DNA of 57,500 nucleotides, from the NCBI GenBank assembly GCA_009746045.1, contig RPFO01000017.1, positions 382,501 through 440,000 on the forward strand, in the 5' to 3' direction. Shown here in pieces: positions 12,001 through 22,444 of this stretch; position 1 is the stretch's first letter; each line of letters starts with the position of its first letter. The notes beneath the pieces are model-generated. The model made no database searches. It had not been told where the DNA came from and saw only the letters and a list, made by a program, of their open reading frames with translations. This stretch comes from Mesostigma viride (Eukaryota; Streptophyta; Mesostigmatophyceae; Mesostigmatales; Mesostigmataceae). The translations under genes were made by a program, and so were the position numbers.

Positions 12001-13799
12001 ACACTCAGCTGGCAGGGATGCCTCCCTTGCAGGCAGCCCAGATGACTGCAGGGGGTGCGTAGGGGTGGGTGGTTGCCATCTAATTAGTTTTCTTGGGCAT
12101 CGCAATGAAATAGTTCACATTATTCACCATTGGCTTCGTGGTTCACCATCGACCTGTGACCTGCGAGCTGTGTCACCATAGTACGTACGCTGAGTAGCAT
12201 ACATACTCATATGCCATCATGCTGGCCATTGTGTCCTGCATCTTGGCTGGCTGCGCTGGAGGTTCCCTGGTCACCTCTTGCTGTGCTCTCCACCGACCCC
12301 TGCCCATTCACACCTGCTTCTAACGGCTGTACACTACCCTTCTCCCTTGCTGCCCACCCACCTCCCCGCTTGGATCCTGGCCATGCTGCCCCATGGATGC
12401 TACCATCCCCACCACTACTACCACCCGCACAACCTTAACCATTACCACCACCACCACCATCATGAGCGCTATCACCCGCACACCACATCACCACCATAAC
12501 TACTATCACCCGCACAATCACACCACCAACATAACTACTATCACCCTCACAAACACACCACCACCATAACTGCCAAGACCATAAGTCATGCCCATGGCGA
12601 TCATCTCTTGTATCGCATGCCCACCTATCATCTCCCCACCTATCATCTCATGCCGTCCCCTGCCTCCACCTCCGCCTTCCCTCCTTAACGCACGCCCCCC
12701 ACCACAGTACGAGGAGCAGCTGGAGGACTGCCGCAAGTACAAGGAGTTCCTCGACAGCCTCACCCCCCAGGAATGGTTCACGGAGCAAGAGGAGCTGCGG
12801 CGCAAGGCCAAGGAGCTACGACAGGCGCAGCGGCGCGCCGAGCGGCGGCGGCGGCGAGAGGAAGAACGCCAAGCGGCGGAAGCCTCCGAGGCCGCTGCGG
12901 CCGCGGCATCCCCCCCTGACAACAGCCGAGGGGCCAGCAAGGATGGGCCGCGGGGGCCAAGGGACAAGGCCGCCGAGGACAAGGCAGCGGCGGAGGCGGC
13001 GGCAGCAGCGGCAGCAAAAGCGGCGGCGCAGGCGGCGGAGGACGCGGAGGACGACAAGGAGGAGGAAGAGGACGAGGAGGACGGGGACGGTCTGGGCAAC
13101 AACGTCCCGATGTACTTCCACCACCCGCAGCAGCTGCTGGACATGTTTGCGCAGCTGGAGGAGCAGAACCTGTTCCTGATACAGAACTGCCAGGAGACGG
13201 AGGAGGCGCTCGAGGAGCTGAAGTCCAAGTTTCGCGAGACGCAGGCGCGCATGGAGGGGGAGACCGGGGGCCTGAACCAGCAGATCAAGGGGCTGGAGGA
13301 CGCGATCGCGGCGGAGACGGCCAAGGCTGCGCTGCTACGGGACAAGTCCAATGAGCACGCGGGGATGTCGGGGCAGGAGAACAGCCTGGAGGAGCTGGCG
13401 GTCAAGGTGGCGGACGTGTACAGCCGGTGCGGGTTTGACAACGACGCTAGCATCGGCATGCTGCAGATGCTCACCAACGTGGAGGCCCGGCTGGAGGAGT
13501 ACCTATCGGTCATCGACAAGATGCCGCCTGAGTTTGTCGAGTCGCTGGAGAAGGCCAAGGAGAAGGATCGGCGGCAGCGAATGCGCGAGGAGAAGCTGGA
13601 GGCGCAGAAGCGGGAGCAGGAGAAGCGGGTCCAGCGGTCGCTAGAGCGCGCGCAGGCGCCGGTGCACAAGCGGACGGGCAAGACGCTCATGTTTCGCTCA
13701 CAGCCGCTCAACCGCAAGAAAGACGAGAACAAGGACCAGGGGCCCAAGAAGACTGACGAGGAGGAGGAGCTGGCAGCCTTCCTTGCGCGCGACTACTGA
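9014..13799 (+). CDS. CFAP100: CFAP100 / MIA1-like ciliary protein (DUF4200 coiled coil), 5' incomplete
   Basis: Six exons are visible: 9014-9188, 9938-10030, 10643-10759, 11110-11187, 11702-11815 and 12708-13799, encoding about 555 residues. All introns are GT-AG. The first visible exon starts on the third base of a codon and all later junctions are phase 0. Family marks are the NPFIMPADEEVFRMREEEKK start region, ETMADFIAKKREIFLVQM, the coiled coil with AKQDKVHEIKRLNAAI, and YEEQLEDCRKYKEFLDSLTP. In Chlamydomonas, FAP100 (MIA1) with FAP73 (MIA2) forms the MIA complex of the axoneme, which modulates inner-arm dynein f/I1. The last exon has an Ala/Lys/Glu-rich disordered insert at 12840-13090 and long coiled coils after it. 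An upstream exon is inferred because the conserved NPF motif precedes the first in-exon ATG at 9037. Both ends of the first visible exon are embedded in duplicated splice junctions. Confidence 0.85.
9176..9360 (+). repeat. Tandem array of duplicated splice-donor units (33-34 bp)
   Basis: The CFAP100 exon end CTCACGCACCAAG followed by GTGGGG (exon end 9188) is repeated with AAG ending at 9222, 9256, 9290 and 9323, and then a diverged copy CACACAAGG with GTAAGTACT at 9355. The copy at 9222 has lost the GT. The reading frame stays open through the array to a stop at 9357-9359. Donors at 9290 and 9323 would keep frame (adding 34 or 45 codons), whereas 9256 and the strong-looking 9355 site would shift it. 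Confidence 0.85.
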
Positions 13800-15689
13800 G
13801 GGGGGGCGATGTGAGGGGCCGTCAGAGCGACGCAATGCGCGGGGCTACAGAGCGCATGACCCAACCGGGCGCGACCCCTGAAGGTGTCGCTTCTGAGTAG
13901 CGCACAGGGACCGTGGGGGATCGTGCTTTGGTGGGTGACGATGCACAGTATGGCGGACCATCGACGACGAGGGAGAGTGTGTGAGTGTGCACATGGTGAG
14001 GGCGGTGACGGAGGCCGGCTGTTGAACGGGCCAGCAAGCATGGGGGACAACCGAGCGCATGGCAGTCATGACCGTCGCCTCAGCAGTGCCTGGCCAGTGA
14101 CCCAGGGACCGGTTGTTATACCCGATCATGCAGCCCAAGGTCCAAGTGAGTGTGCGGCCAGGAGACATCGGCCAAGAGACACCGGCCAAGAGACACCGGA
14201 GGGATGGGAGCCAGCTGAGCTGGCAGCAGATCGTCGGTCCTGTGCTTCCTGTCGGGAACTCGCGTGGGCAGCCGCCATGGATGGAGAAATGCCATGGGAC
14301 GGGTGCTGCATGCAGCTCTACATTCTGTGAGGGCACGGCCACCGACTCTGTGGCAGCGGCAACATCTGGCTGCTGGTAGCCTCTCGTCTGACATGCTGGC
14401 GCACAGCTCGTGGCGATCCCCACCACATGGCTGCAGCCAGGCAGGCTGGTTGCGGTGTGTCAGGGAACAACTGTTTGTGACTACTGTCAGTGGTCACGGT
14501 CAACTGCTGCTAGTGAGCCGGCACGTGCCTCGTTGCCCCTGCATCTGTGCGCTGGAGGCGGTAGCGATGCTGCCATGGCTGGCCGTCATCCTGCGTGCTT
14601 GGCATGCAGAGCAGGGGAGGCAGCCCGCCACTGCCAATGGGCTCCGTGTGGTCCCAACTGGCCAGGCAAGTTCCTGGTGAGCTGCCAGGGCCCATGGGCC
14701 TCTGCAAATGCGACGGCCGCGTTGTGATGGCTGTGCCAACAGCTTTCCCAGTGTGTGTGCACTTTGTCGTGGTAGGGCAGAGTGGCTCACACATAGGGAT
14801 GGTGGGACTTGTGCCATCTGGTGCGTATGCGAGCAGGCAGCATGTGTCGTGCTCCCACTTTACATGGCCGATACGCGGGCAAGATAACGGCAGGCTCGAG
14901 CTACCATGGTCCGGATTCTCCCGATTTCTGGCCTGCGCTGGTTGTCTCCTTGATACTCTACACGGCTCCACCGGGCTGGACAGCTAGCGGTGGCTGCTGC
15001 ATCCGTCACGGTGTTGCAATGCTGTTGCGAGCAATCGCCGTGGGTAGTCTCTCTGGCTTTCGGTTCCGTTGAAGGCCAATACCCTCCGTGGCTTAGCGAT
15101 CTGATTGGAAAGATGGCTGCAGGCGGAGCTACTCGCCGACCGCCACCTGCACCTGGACTGCGCCGATATGGCTGGGGGGAGGGGGGGCTGGTTGTGTGCA
15201 GCCCCACGCTGGGGCCAGGCATACCTTTGAATGAGGCCATGCCATGCGAACACCTTAGTCGGCTGCACAACAATGGTGGAATTGTTCCTGCTTTGGAGGG
15301 GTACTAATGGGTGCACCCTGGGAGATCCACTAAAAGCCGCGGCTGTGCATCTGGGTGTTGTCTGTGCATCTGGCGGGTGTCCCTGTCTCCCCTGTGAAAT
15401 GGGCTTGAACTACGGCAGTTTTCTATATTTCTTAAGTGCCGTGCGTGCAACAATAGTAGCAAGTGTCACTGTTACTATGGAGGCCTGAGATTGCAAGGAC
15501 CCAGCACATGTGATTGTCAATCCCGATTGATTGAAAGGTCATGCCCCTTGTCGTGCATGTGCTTGAGCTTTTACTAAAGCATCTCATGTTTATCAAAGTG
15601 TAGACTTCACACTGTACTCAACTGATGCCAATGGCAATATTTGTAAGTGACTTTTGAACAATCACAATTAAGGCCATATCATGTTGATG
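13800..15689. other. Intergenic stretch after CFAP100
   Basis: Open frames up to 193 codons occur on both strands but none resembles a known family. At about 14157-14205 a short unit (CCAAGAGACACCGG) is repeated. Positions 14886-14953 are an inverted copy of 64-138. No TGTAA polyadenylation signal is evident close to the CFAP100 stop. Confidence 0.45.
14886..14953 (-). repeat. Dispersed repeat, inverted copy of 64-138
   Basis: The segment reads, in reverse, the sequence found at 64-138 with few differences (core GGAGAATCCGGACCATGG). The outer part, GGTTGTCTCCTTGAT, also occurs alone at 30465-30479, and in the other orientation at 369-388 and 26707-26726. The element type is unknown. Confidence 0.6.
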
Positions 15690-15752
15690 TCCATCCATCA
15701 GGCGTAATGCTCCGTGACTCCCCAACGGGGGCACGAGTTTAATTAATTAGTT
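15690..15752 (+). repeat. LINE-type 3' tail, sense
   Basis: CCATCCATC is followed by a spacer, the CTCCC/CAAC/GGGGG-type hairpin and an AATTAATTAG run. It matches the tails at 459-534 and 1-50 almost base for base. No coding body is attached. Confidence 0.6.
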
Positions 15753-16034
15753 TATGTTGCTGTCCTTCCTATAATACTGGGCATCACCAGAGCCTGAGGC
15801 CGGTTTTTAGGGGCATGCGCCCAGGGTTCACGTACGTACCCACAGGCAGTCCCGGGCGACCAGCCCAGAACGTCAATGATGTCTATGACTGTGCCTCACT
15901 CGATTATTGCTGCTGCGATCGAAATTGATGCGCACACATGTCACTCATATAGCTGTAGCCTAGCTGAGTGCGCTAAGTTATAAGGCCTCGAACAGGACGT
16001 AACGTGGTGTTGCATGTTGCAAGCAGGCATGCAG

Positions 16035-16142
16035 GCAATTAATTAATTAAACTCGTGCTCCTGTAATATATTGGGGAGTCACGGAGCATTAACCCCGATG
16101 GATGGATGGATGGATGGATGGATGGATGGATGGATGGATGGA
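16035..16142 (-). repeat. LINE-type 3' tail, antisense, with long GATG run
   Basis: AATTAATTAATTAAACTCG, a variant hairpin with an enlarged loop (TGTAATATATTG), then about 14 GATG units. Read on the minus strand this is the same CCAT-repeat, hairpin, AATT order as the other tails. The loop insertion is specific to this copy. Confidence 0.6.
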
Positions 16143-16299
16143 TCCATCGAGCCACGAGCCACGAGGTAGCTATGGCTGACGGCGGAGCTCATAACTTTCA
16201 CGTTTGAGCACCGAATTTAGACGTGAATATCACAATCGACGCGTCTTTCTACAACGCACATGCTGATGTAATTTTCCGAAGCTATTACGCAATATACGA

Positions 16300-17729
16300 T
16301 GAGCAAACGCCCCATGACGCAACGCAGCCTGGCGGCTGCGCTCGGCAATGAAAATACGTCTGCAGCTCCGGCTGCAGCTTCGCCCACCGGCCCAGAAGGC
16401 AGCGGTAACGTGCTAGCCAAGCTCTAGTGGTCACCCAGCCCAGGGCTCGGGCTTGCCTCGCCATCTGCATCGCCTGAACCTAAGCGCAGTCGCTCTGCCG
16501 AGCCGCACTGGGACGAGATCGCCTTCGACATCAACGCATACGGCTACTGGAATCGAAGCCCGGGAGCCTTCATGGAAGACGTGTTTTTCGGCACGCACGC
16601 CTCGCTTGTAGCACTGTGCTCGCACCTCATCTCCCACAACCGCGGCCGCTGGCCAAATGGCCTGCCCTGCAACCCCGCCGAAGATCTCCCGCTCATTCTC
16701 CGCACGAATCGCCCCCGGCTCCAACGCTTCGCCCTCTGCTCCCTCCTCGGGCGTTCCGACGCCGAGTTCTGGGCTTCCCCACAGCCCCCCCCACCTTCCC
16801 CACCGAAGCCATCATCCGCACCCTCCTTAAGGAAGCTTTCGAGCAGCACGTGATCAACCCCCCTTGCCACAGATGTGGCGGGAATGGGCGGCACGCTGGC
16901 TGCTGAGCTCCCCACCATCTCCACCGCCACCTCCACCCTCCTCGCCTCCTCCACCGCCACCACTGACCCCCGGCCTCCTCCGACGCCATCACTGCCCAGC
17001 TCCGCGACCTCGACCAGCGTCTTAAGGACAATGCCATTGCTATCGAGGTCCTGCAGAACACCGCAGGCCTCACCGCCCAGGTGGTGAAGGACATTGCCGC
17101 CAAGCCAGCCCCTGCTGGCCTGGCCGGCGATGCTCCTCCCATCACGACCTGGGCGGACATGCTTAAGCAGCATACCACCTCCACCACCTCCGCCGTCGTA
17201 GCCCAGCTCCAGCGGCAGACCCTTGACCTCCGCGAGGAGGCCGAGCTCGCCAAGCGCAGCCTCAACGCCATACTCAAGAACTTCGACATGGAGGAAGGTG
17301 AGAATTCCGAGAAGCTTGCACGTGCGTTTGAGAGAGAAATCCTTGCCCGCATGGGCCTTCTTGGTGAGATTAAGCTGACCGCCCACCGCCTCCGGCCCGC
17401 GCGCGGGGTAAGGCAGGGGCGCCTCCGCTTCTTCTCATCTTTGAGAGCCCAGCGGACAAGATTTCGTTTCTCAGACGCCGCAAGCGGCTCGAGAACACTC
17501 CCTTCACCGTGGACGACGACTTGACCCTGGCGCAGCAACAACGGCGACGGGAGCTATGGCCGACCTACCTCCAGCTCCGGCAGACCAAGGCGCGGGCCAG
17601 CCGATGTGCTGGAAGGGGGCGGCCATCTACGTCGGCCACAAGCCCTGGCACGCGACCCCCGGCCTCGACCACCGCGGCCCCAGCGACCCCAGCAGCCTCA
17701 GCCTAGGGGAATACAGCAGCTGCCAGTAG
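16300..17729 (+). pseudogene. Degenerate ORF1 of an L1-like non-LTR retrotransposon
   Basis: Broken open frames with in-frame stops and frame changes read as one ORF1-type protein. It has a disordered start near 16300, a segment WDEIAFDINAYGYWNRSPG, an Ala/Pro-rich part, and a coiled coil (DLDQRLKDNAIAIEVLQ, then LREEAELAKRSLNAILKNF). The carboxy-terminal region reads PLLLIFESPADKISFLRRRK and DDDLTLAQQQRRRELWPTYL, which is the pattern of the RNA-binding C-terminal domain of L1-type ORF1 proteins. The frame ends at a TAG at 17727-17729. ORF1p coats element RNA. No reverse transcriptase follows directly, so this copy was probably non-autonomous or rearranged. Confidence 0.65.
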
Positions 17730-17927
17730 TGTAGACTAGTTAGACCGTGGCCTTGTACATGCCCGCCTACTACAGGCGCTATACCAGCTGCAGCCTAGCA
17801 TTTTAGTCATGCATGTACATGTGTGCCTATGAGGATGAGCCACACTCCAGATGATGCCTAGCTTTATTTAATCATGCAGTGCCCATGCAGGGAGTCACTC
17901 TCTGCTGAGAAGCCATGCCCTAGCTCT

Positions 17928-19215
17928 TGTAGTTAATTAATTAACCCATTTATTAGGAACATAACTCCGTTGGGAGTGTAATTATAATTCGTTCAAGTGG
18001 CCCGCCGGAGCGGCTGTACAATTTTTCCCAGTGAGCGCGCTGCCAAGTGTACTTGTGGGCAAATTTTTAGGTGCCCCGTCACTTCGAGGTACTAAAAATT
18101 AGGCTACGGTACGAATTCAGCGAATTTCAGCGAATTTTCAGTCGAACCAAAGGAAGTGACGCCAACTACCAAAAAGTTTCCGTTACGAATTTTCAGCCCA
18201 ACACTCGCGCAAAATGAAGTGACGGCAACTACCAAAAAGTTTCCGTTACGAATTTTCACTCCCACACGTTTGCACAAGAGGAAGTGACGGCAACTACCAA
18301 AAAGTTTCCGTTACGAATTTTCAGTCCCACACTTCGCGCAAATTTTAGTAGGGCTGCACGCAAGCTACCTTTCAAAATTTTGCGCTAGTATGGAACGCAT
18401 TTCATTCGTCTGGAGGAACACTGCCCGCCAACTACCCCCGTTCAGAAAGTTCCGCCGAAATTTACCCGAGATTTGGAAATCTGAACGTCCGCGCAAATTT
18501 TAGTAGGGCTGCACGCAAGCTACCTTTCAAAATTTTGCGCAAGTATGGAACGCAATTCATTCGTCCGGAGGAATGCTGCTCGTCAACTGCCCCCGTTCAG
18601 AAAGTTGCGCCGAACTTTACTTGAGATTTGGAAATCTGAACGTGCGGTTGGAGTTTCGCGGGGAAACCCAAGTTCCCAAGTAATTCACCAATGACGCGCT
18701 TCGAACACTTGTCCGCTAAAACCTAAGCAGCCGCTCCGGCTGGCCACTTAAACGAAACTTGATCGGCCCAGAGAAGGGGCATATGGCCTATAATACATTC
18801 TAAGCTACTTCCTGCAAGGGTGGGAATGTAAACAACACTTGCTCTAGGTGCACTAGGGCACCTGCAACACCCAGAGTCTCGGGCAACACCCAGCTAAGGG
18901 GAGCTCGTCATAGGTTGGGAAGATCAGCATAGCTATACAAGAGCTAGGGCATGGCTTCTCAGCAGAGAGTGACTCCCTGCATGGGCACTGCACAATTAAA
19001 TAAAGCTAGGCATCATCTGGAGGGTGGCTCATCATAGGCACACATGTACATGACTAAAAAGGCTAGGCCTAAGCTGGTATAGTGCCTGTAGTAGGCGGGC
19101 ATGTACAAGGCCACTGTCTAACTATTCTACGCTACTGCTGCTGTATTCCCCTAGGCTGGGGCTTCTGGAGTCGCTGGGGCCGCGGTGGTTGAGGGGGTTG
19201 CGTGCCAGGGCTTGT
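17928..19215 (-). mobile_element. Antisense 5'-truncated copy of the ORF1-bearing element
   Basis: Read on the minus strand, 19215 to 18945 matches 17650-17927 (end of ORF1 and start of 3' UTR). Positions 18945 to 18775 match the sense element's 19216-19390, and 17978 to 17952 form the hairpin tail. Between 17979 and 18760 the copy is split by a different, terminal-inverted-repeat element. The 5' truncation with short sequence overlap at the junction fits target-primed reverse transcription. Confidence 0.7.
17990..18754. mobile_element. Non-autonomous element with 27-bp terminal inverted repeats
   Basis: The left end CGTTCAAGTGGCCCGCCGG (continuing to 18016) and the right end at 18728-18754 are inverted repeats with 2 mismatches in 27. 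Inside, a roughly 63-bp unit centred on CAACTACCAAAAAGTTTCCG occurs three times (about 18151-18340). A second unit containing TTTTAGTAGGGCTGCACGC occurs at about 18340 and 18495. There is no coding capacity. No clear target-site duplication is visible, so the superfamily is unassigned. Confidence 0.65.
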
Positions 19216-19449
19216 ATAGCTATGCTGATCTTCCCCACCTATGACGAGCTCCCCTTAGCTGGGTGTTGCCTGAGACTCTGGGTGTTGCAGGTGCCCTAGT
19301 GTACCTAGAGCAAGTGTTGTTTACATTCCCACCCTTGCAGGAAGTAGCTTAGAATGTATTATAGGCCACATGCCCCTTCTCTGGGCTATGTGCTACAGAT
19401 ACTCCCAACGGAGTTATGTTCCTAATTAATCAATTAATGGATGGATGGA

Positions 19450-20892
19450 TGCCCAGTACATGCAATCCTATCCGCCTGCGGTACGACGCGGCGGTCGGTG
19501 CCGACCACCTTTCGGCTGAGCTGCTGAAGACCGGCCCTGACCTGGCGGTCAGTGCTGTCCAGACCCACACCTGCATCCATGGGTGAGTCTCAGATGGGTT
19601 TCATACGTGGTCGTAACACTGTCATGGCTGTATTTGTGGCGCGCCGGTTGATGGAGGAGGTGCGTCGCATTTGCCCTGATGGTTTTCCGCTGGTCTTCAT
19701 TTCAAATGTTGACTACATTGTTGACTACATTGAAGGCTTTCGACACGGTCCTCTGGGAGGCTCTTTGGGCCATCCTAGCTCTGGACCGCGTGCCCCCAGC
19801 GCGTTATTGCTGCCATTCGTCGACTGTATGAGGGCTCACAGGCAGTAGTGCGGACTGCGGAGGGCACAACCCGGCCACCATTCCCCCTTCATCATGGGGT
19901 GTGGCAAGGTTGTGTCCTGTCCCCATACCTGTTCACTATTGTCGTGGATCACGTCATGCGCCGGGCACGTGCGCGCTTTACTGCTCTTTAGGGGTCCGAG
20001 CCCGGCTTGGACATCCTTAACGAGCGCAAACATGGCGGCGGTGCATGCATGCATGCATGGCCCTGGTTACCGCCTGTCTGACCTGATTTATGCGGATGAT
20101 CACCACCCTCATCGAGCTCCCCGAGCACATAGCTGGACTGTCTTGCCGGGCTTGGAGGCGCGGGCGGTGGGGTTGGAGATTAGTGTCAAAACGGAGGCGA
20201 TGGTGGTTGGGGCAACCAGTCGCCCGCCGCTGCCGCGGCTGCTAGACGGGAAGGAGGTCGAGTTCCGTGATCGCTTCAAACTGCTGGGGATCATGCTCCC
20301 TGACACCGCTGACGATGTGGACATCCGCATCGCGGCCTGGCCTGGGCTAGGCATCGGTCGCTCAAAACCTACTGGCACTCGGAGGCCCTGGGCGAGCACC
20401 GCAAGCGCATGCTCCTCAAGGTCCTGGTCCTCACGGTGCTCACCTATATGGCGCCAAGGCATGGACGCTCACGGACACGCTGGCCACACGGCTGAACGGC
20501 ACGGTAACCAGGATGCTCCGCCAGGCCCTGAACGTAGGGTTTTCCACACATAGGTCATTAGAATCTTTGTAGCAGGGTATGCCTCGCATTTCGGACGAGG
20601 TTTGACAGCGAAGGATAGCATTCGTAGGACATCTTGCTCACACCAGTCAGGTAGACACCGACCTCGGTCTGGCCGGCCCCCAGCGGCTTGGCCAGCCAGG
20701 GCGGCATGTCCTGACCTGGCCTGGCCCTGGCAAGGACATTCCTCTCCCTTCCACCGCATTGATCCACTGTCTCTCCCTTCTTTGGACTGTCATGCAGACC
20801 AAGACGCGGTGGCAGAAGATTGTCAAGGCTCACACGCCAGCCCCTGTGGGCAAGCCACCTCCCCCCAAGAGGAGGAGGCGTTTTGATGAGTA
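19450..20892 (+). pseudogene. Non-LTR reverse transcriptase remnant (frameshifted)
   Basis: Several frames together spell a LINE reverse transcriptase. A fingers segment reads QMGFIRGRNTVMAVFVARRL at about 19590, then AFDTVLWEALWAILALDRVP, HHGVWQGCVLSPYLFTIVV at about 19890, and the catalytic YADD at about 20090. The thumb region reads RFKLLGIMLPDTADDVDIRI at about 20270. The tail has ISDEV and VGHL motifs and ends in PPPPKRRRRFDE with a TAA. Stops and frameshifts are scattered, and the start is truncated just after a GATG run at 19436-19450. No endonuclease domain is visible. It is followed by a hairpin tail at 20968-21050. Confidence 0.75.
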
Positions 20893-20967
20893 ATGTAGTT
20901 AGGATTTTCTAGACTAGATAGCTTAGAGTTAGGTTAGTTCGATTACGCGGCTTCCTCCACTCCACCC

Positions 20968-21050
20968 ATCCATCAAGGAATATGTGCTACATGCATGATC
21001 TCCCAACGGAGGCATGTTATAATTTAATTTTTTAATTTATAAGGACATTC
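20968..21050 (+). repeat. 3' tail of the reverse-transcriptase LINE
   Basis: CCATCCATC, spacer, the hairpin CATG-AT-CTCC-CAAC-GGAG-G-CATG, then an AT-rich run. The loop and inner stem (CTCCCAACGGAG) are shared with the tails of the other families in the window, while the outer stem differs. Confidence 0.65.
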
Positions 21051-21053
21051 CTA

Positions 21054-21410
21054 AAAGGGTAGGTAAACATGTCATGACCTACCCACAGCAGTTGTTGGCT
21101 GACCTAGTGGTCCCAGCCCCGTTTGAACATCGCATTCACTCCCTCTATCTTGCTTGGACTGCTATGCAGAACAAGACGAGGTGGAAGACGATTGTCCAGG
21201 CTCACACGCCAGCCCCTGTGGGCAAGCCCCCTCCCCCCAAGAGGAAGGGGCGCTTTGCTGAATAGCGTAGCGAGGGTTTGCTAGATTAGATTAGCTTAGA
21301 GCTCGATTAGTTCGGTTTCGCGGCTTCGCCCACCTCCATCCATCCAGTGCTCAAGGGAATACGCGTGCTACATGATCTCCCAAATGAGTCATGTTATAAT
21401 AATTTTTTTA
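21054..21410 (+). mobile_element. Second, heavily 5'-truncated copy of the same LINE
   Basis: The open frame ending at 21265 encodes the last part of the reverse transcriptase polyprotein (NKTRWKTIVQAHTPAPVGK, then PPPPKRKGRFAE). It closely matches the C-terminus of the copy ending at 20892. It carries its own CCAT repeat and hairpin tail (CATGATCTCCCAAATGAGTC onwards) at 21335-21410. The tandem order suggests insertion next to, or slippage from, the first copy. Confidence 0.75.
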
Positions 21411-21419
21411 AAAATGCAA

Positions 21420-22444
21420 TCCTACCGGTCTATTCTACCTAGGTAAAGAAACAATAGGCAGGATATTGGAAGCACACGCATGCATGTATACACGGCATTC
21501 TTTTCGCTGTATTTTGCTGCGCATGCACACAAATAATGGGTTTTCAATATCGAGGGCACGAGACCGGGGGCCGCCTATAGGGGTTTATTGATTTGAATTG
21601 CCTGGCTTGTCAAATTTCATGCAGTGCATGTGCCATGGATTGGTCACCATGGATCATGGCAGATGGGTCCTCACCGTACAGACCAAGTTAGATGCATTTA
21701 ATACCGGCACGGCTACAGCAAGGCACGAGTTTTCAGGTGTAGTGCACAGGCCCCCACTAGCCGCTGCGAACAGCGTCCAGCAAGCTTGGATACATAGAAC
21801 CTGCGATTGAACAGCTTAAGCTGTGTCCTTGGCCACCACACTGAGGTCCATGCATGTCATGCTCGTTGACCACTCACCTGACAAGTAGAGACATGGCATC
21901 GCCACGATCTCCAGGACCGCATGGCTGTGAACTCTTGAGGGATTTTGCAAGCAAGCGTTGCAAGCTTTGCATCCGAGCTATGCAACCCATGTGCATATGG
22001 TGCTTCCTTGCCCCCGTTGTGAATGTTTTTCTTGCCTGCCCTACAAACCATCTGATTCACTTCGTGCAGAAGATCGGCAACATTGCCAGCTCAACCTCAC
22101 GTCCGCTTTCTCGCACTCTTAACCTCCCCTGGCTTGAAACTGCAAGGTAACTTGCCAGAGACTTGCCACACAAACCATGTGCAGACATTGGCATCCCCCT
22201 TGTTAGGGCAAGCAGCTGCACATTGCCCGCAGGAATAATTGTCTCACTTAGTACATGCCCGTGCGGGCACCGCATGGGCCAGCTACATGGTGAAGGGGAT
22301 GCACACCGGCGGACCGTGCATCCATCTTGCCCACTGGCGACAAGTCCCTCCCTGATCCGTCGTGTTCACGGCAAATCGCCAACATCATACACCGCCCCCA
22401 AAATGGGGCTTGCCCCTCACAGCATGCCCTTCGTTGTTCCCCCC
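21420..22444. other. Intergenic stretch downstream of the succinyl-CoA ligase gene
   Basis: I see no gene or repeat that I can name. The 3' UTR of the minus-strand ligase gene should lie in its right part, but no TGTAA signal on the minus strand was found close to the stop. Confidence 0.45.

Larger units (their letters stand above)
16143..19440 (+). mobile_element. Nested retroelement: ORF1-bearing element interrupted by its own inverted truncated copy
   Basis: The sense element runs from about 16143 to 17927 and resumes at about 19216, ending at about 19437 with the hairpin CTCCCAACGGAG and an AATT-type tail. Its 3' UTR is interrupted between TAGCTCTTGTA and TAGCTATGCTG, sequences that are contiguous in the antisense copy at about 18945. 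The interrupting segment (17928-19215) is the same element in reverse, 5'-truncated within ORF1, with its own hairpin tail at 17955-17978. A possible 5-bp target duplication is TTGTA. The left boundary of the outer element is a guess. Confidence 0.7.
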
